Positions 62,072 through 64,000 of a stretch of 64,000 nt of DNA are shown here, piece after piece. Where the stretch lies: contig NC_134944.1 in NCBI RefSeq assembly GCF_051020765.1, positions 310,001 to 374,000 of the forward strand, written 5' to 3'. The notes beneath the pieces are model-generated. The model saw only the letters and a list, made by a program, of their open reading frames with translations. It was not told the origin of the DNA and searched no databases. The number at the start of each line of letters is the position of its first letter. Positions within the stretch are counted from its first letter, which is position 1. The stretch comes from Lasioglossum baleicum (lineage: Eukaryota; Arthropoda; Insecta; Hymenoptera; Halictidae). Made by a program: the position numbers and the translations under genes.

Positions 62072-62892
62072 CAATGTATATACATTGATGTTCCAACAAC
62101 CTTCTCATTATTGTCAAATTGTCCATGAGTAAATCACGCGTCTTTCTCTTATATCATTCGATACATATTTATGTAAACTTTTCTAACGTTCAATATATTA
62201 ATATTATTAATAAAGTGATTGTTGTGAGGCATAGTTTATTCCTGCCTGTATAAAAGTCGTGTATCTATTGGGATCGCAGTGCAATTGTCGGATTCGTATT
62301 GCAACAAGGTTTCTCACAGGATTCATACTGTGTGCATAATTCGCCTCGTTACATGTTTTGAACCAACTCCCATCGAGAGCATTTTCTGAGGGTCCTCGCA
62401 GAATATTTTATATCTTATTACTTTTTTTGAAAGAATATTCTATGTTTGAAAAGTATATTGGTTTTTACCCTTTTTTCATATCTGTAACGCGAACTTGTCT
62501 CGGAATGTTTCGTCGAGATTAGTCGACGAGAAAATAGAAATTATTGTGAATAATTTCTTATTTCTCGTGCACTTTTTTATGCATGAAACTTCATTTAGAA
62601 TCTACTGATGAAGTTTCATTTTGTAAATTTCAAAAAGTTATAAGGAACTTAGAAAAAATTTCTTACGGAAACTATGATTATTATATTACCTCAAGGCGTT
62701 GGCTTGAGGCCAACGTCGGTCGGATCGGCCGACGTCACACCTCCTCCCCTAAGAAAGGAAACTTCTAACGGAGAATGTTTCCTTCTATGGTCCGTGGTAG
62801 GAGGCGTTTCGCACATTTTACGCACTGTTTCACTGGGGTGAGGGGGTGCGCAAAAACGAACGACTACGCACTGTCTCTGTCGTCGTATTTAT
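62072..62892. other. Non-coding flank with a hairpin cluster
   Basis: No supported gene. At 62697-62784 three perfect short stems follow each other: CGTTGGC/GCCAACG, ACGTCGG/CCGACGT and AAGGAAAC/GTTTCCTT. They lie just downstream of the minus-strand gene ending at 62893, so they could be in its 3' region. Confidence 0.5.
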
Positions 62893-63327
62893 TTATTGAG
62901 GACTTGGGAGGACTGGGGCCACTGTCACTATGTCCATGGTGTTGTCTTCCTCGTCCTCGCTGTCCTTGGATGAATCGGAGTCGTCTGATGAGTCGGATTC
63001 TTCGATCATGACGCCTCGGTTGGCCAGGATGCGCATGCACGTTCGACAGTTCACTACTGGCGTCTCGGTGCACATTCTGGCTCCGCACTCCTCGCAATTG
63101 TTGTTGATGGAGTACATCCTTTGATGCGTCCAGACCTCCACGTTGGAGATGACAGTTCTTAAGCTACAGTCGTAGCAAAGCTGCCTTCCATTTGGTGTTA
63201 TTCTTATTCTGCCATTGTAGCAGATGAGTTCATACAGCACGGTGGGCATCGTGGGTGATTTGTACACTGACACCTTCCTGATTGGACATTGCTTGCACAT
63301 CTTAACGGTAGTTTCGGCGTTCGCCAT
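62893..63327 (-). CDS. Small CxxC-rich protein with acidic tail (gene A)
   Basis: 144 residues, not recognised. Four CxxC pairs (Cys 11/14, 51/54, 78/81, 94/97) suggest two zinc-binding sites. A Ser/Asp/Glu-rich tail spans about 109-129. It is paralogous to the downstream-strand neighbour at 63520-63920: NGRxRI, THxxxY, ETPV and the last three CxxC pairs align with identical spacing (27 and 16 residues). ATG context CTCAATGG. No transmembrane segment or signal peptide, so intracellular, probably nuclear or RNA/DNA-associated (inference). Could be a host gene, or a passenger of an unknown mobile element or DNA virus. Confidence 0.65.
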   Translation of the reverse strand: MANAETTVKMCKQCPIRKVSVYKSPTMPTVLYELICYNGRIRITPNGRQLCYDCSLRTVISNVEVWTHQRMYSINNNCEECGARMCTETPVVNCRTCMRILANRGVMIEESDSSDDSDSSKDSEDEEDNTMDIVTVAPVLPSPQ

Positions 63328-63519
63328 TGAGATGCTGCTTAAACAATAGGTAATTGCAGAATGAACGTCTTCCTGTTCTGTATGAATTAGTTGGGGGTAG
63401 GCAAGGAGGCCATTGGCAGGAGAATACTAGGTATCGATATTGAGAGTAATCTCCCTGCTGCGTTGGCGCTTTGCGTCCTTTGTTGGCCAAAGCCATTGTT
63501 CTCGTCTTGGGTGACAAGA

Positions 63520-63920
63520 TTATGATGGTGACACGATCACCCTGCGCCTTTTTGTCGGAAAGTCGTGCTCGTTGGTGTCGGTATCCTCGTCCGAAGAAGA
63601 GATACTTGAGTTCTCGCTCTCCTCTGTGTCGTCTTCTTCTTCGTTGTCGTCCTCGTCTTCCGTGAGGATTTCTTCTCTTTCTCTTCTTATTCTAGCAGAG
63701 TCTGTTGTTGCCTGATCTAATGCGAGAAGGTAACTGCAGTGAATACATTCTAGCACTGGGGTTTCCTTCACTATGGGCCTTGTACATGTGTCGCAGGCGT
63801 TCTTTCTTTTTTGAGTGAGAACGTGTGTGTAAATGATGATTTTCTTGACTACTGCAGTGAGGCTGCAGGCAAGACATAATTCTCTGCCATCGGAGGAGAT
63901 TCTGTGTCTGCCATTATATT
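63520..63920 (-). CDS. Small CxxC-rich protein with acidic tail and basic patch (gene B, last exon)
   Basis: The frame is open from about 63920 (YNGRHRISSDGRELC) through CLAC, CDTC and CIHC, then a long acidic Ser/Glu/Asp stretch and PTKRRRV, a likely nuclear localisation signal, ending VSPS. It is a paralogue of gene A with conserved Cys spacing. Upstream the frame meets a stop, but a pyrimidine-rich stretch ending in CAG (63921-63923 on plus as CTG) fits a splice acceptor, so the first exon probably lies beyond the window. About 190 bp separate it from gene A. Confidence 0.6.
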
Positions 63921-64000
63921 CTGCCGTAATATTTCAACAGGGAGAAAATCCCAATTAATAACATCCAAATTGCTAAGAGTAGACTGGGGCTCTGGCTGTT
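63921..64000 (-). other. Probable intron of gene B, running off the window
   Basis: No open frame matching gene A's N-terminus continues here. TTTTCTCCCTGTT precedes the candidate acceptor. Confidence 0.35.

Noticed and set aside
63302..63517. 71-codon ORF between genes A and B
   Set aside because: No similarity to either gene and no domain; probably intergenic.

Overview
This is eukaryotic, almost certainly insect, repeat-rich DNA. The mariner-type ends, the mix of insect-type LTR retrotransposons (Ty3/gypsy, BEL/Pao, copia), a Jockey-like LINE and an errantivirus-like element with an envelope gene fit an insect. A hymenopteran such as an ant is my inference, not something a single gene proves. 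I see no housekeeping gene. Only two small tandem Cys-rich genes at the right edge look like non-transposon coding sequence.

Layout. 1-7891 is a long inverted repeat whose arms carry a tRNA-like (A-box/B-box) segment. One arm is split by a 565-bp poly(A)-tailed insertion, the other by a full-length LINE (1630-7740, minus strand). 7892-11505 is AT-rich DNA with a mariner MITE, two hairpin-forming repeats and a (TA)n run. 11506-14465 is the 5' part of a CsRn1/Kabuki-like gypsy element with a tRNA-Trp primer site and one LTR.

14550-62071 reads as one minus-strand gypsy element (called Gypsy-2 here; all element names are working labels) bounded by LTRs and a 4-bp duplication, caat. It is split by about 41 kb of later insertions. 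Into its pol went palindromic element X1. Next to a 77-bp inverted duplication of its protease region lies Gypsy-1, an integrase-truncated SAP-domain element. Into a (TA)n tract went X2, Gypsy-3, BEL-2 and a 2.8-kb GC-rich element E. Gypsy-3 holds a copia, which holds BEL-1. BEL-2 holds Gypsy-4 (gag, pol, env), whose gag holds a solo LTR. Target duplications and restored reading frames support every one of these joints, giving nesting four deep.

62072-64000 is the other flank of Gypsy-2: non-coding DNA with a hairpin cluster, then two tandem minus-strand genes for small proteins with identically spaced CxxC pairs and acidic tails.

Function. Nearly all coding sequence is self-replication machinery (Gag, protease, reverse transcriptase, RNase H, integrase, one Env). 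Most copies carry one to three breaks and are probably inactive alone. The best leads are the tandem CxxC-acidic genes, a tRNA-Leu 5'-end mimic where Gypsy-1 and Gypsy-2 should have a polypurine tract, two sets of conserved-loop hairpins in LTR-like leaders, and an LTR-age paradox in BEL-1.
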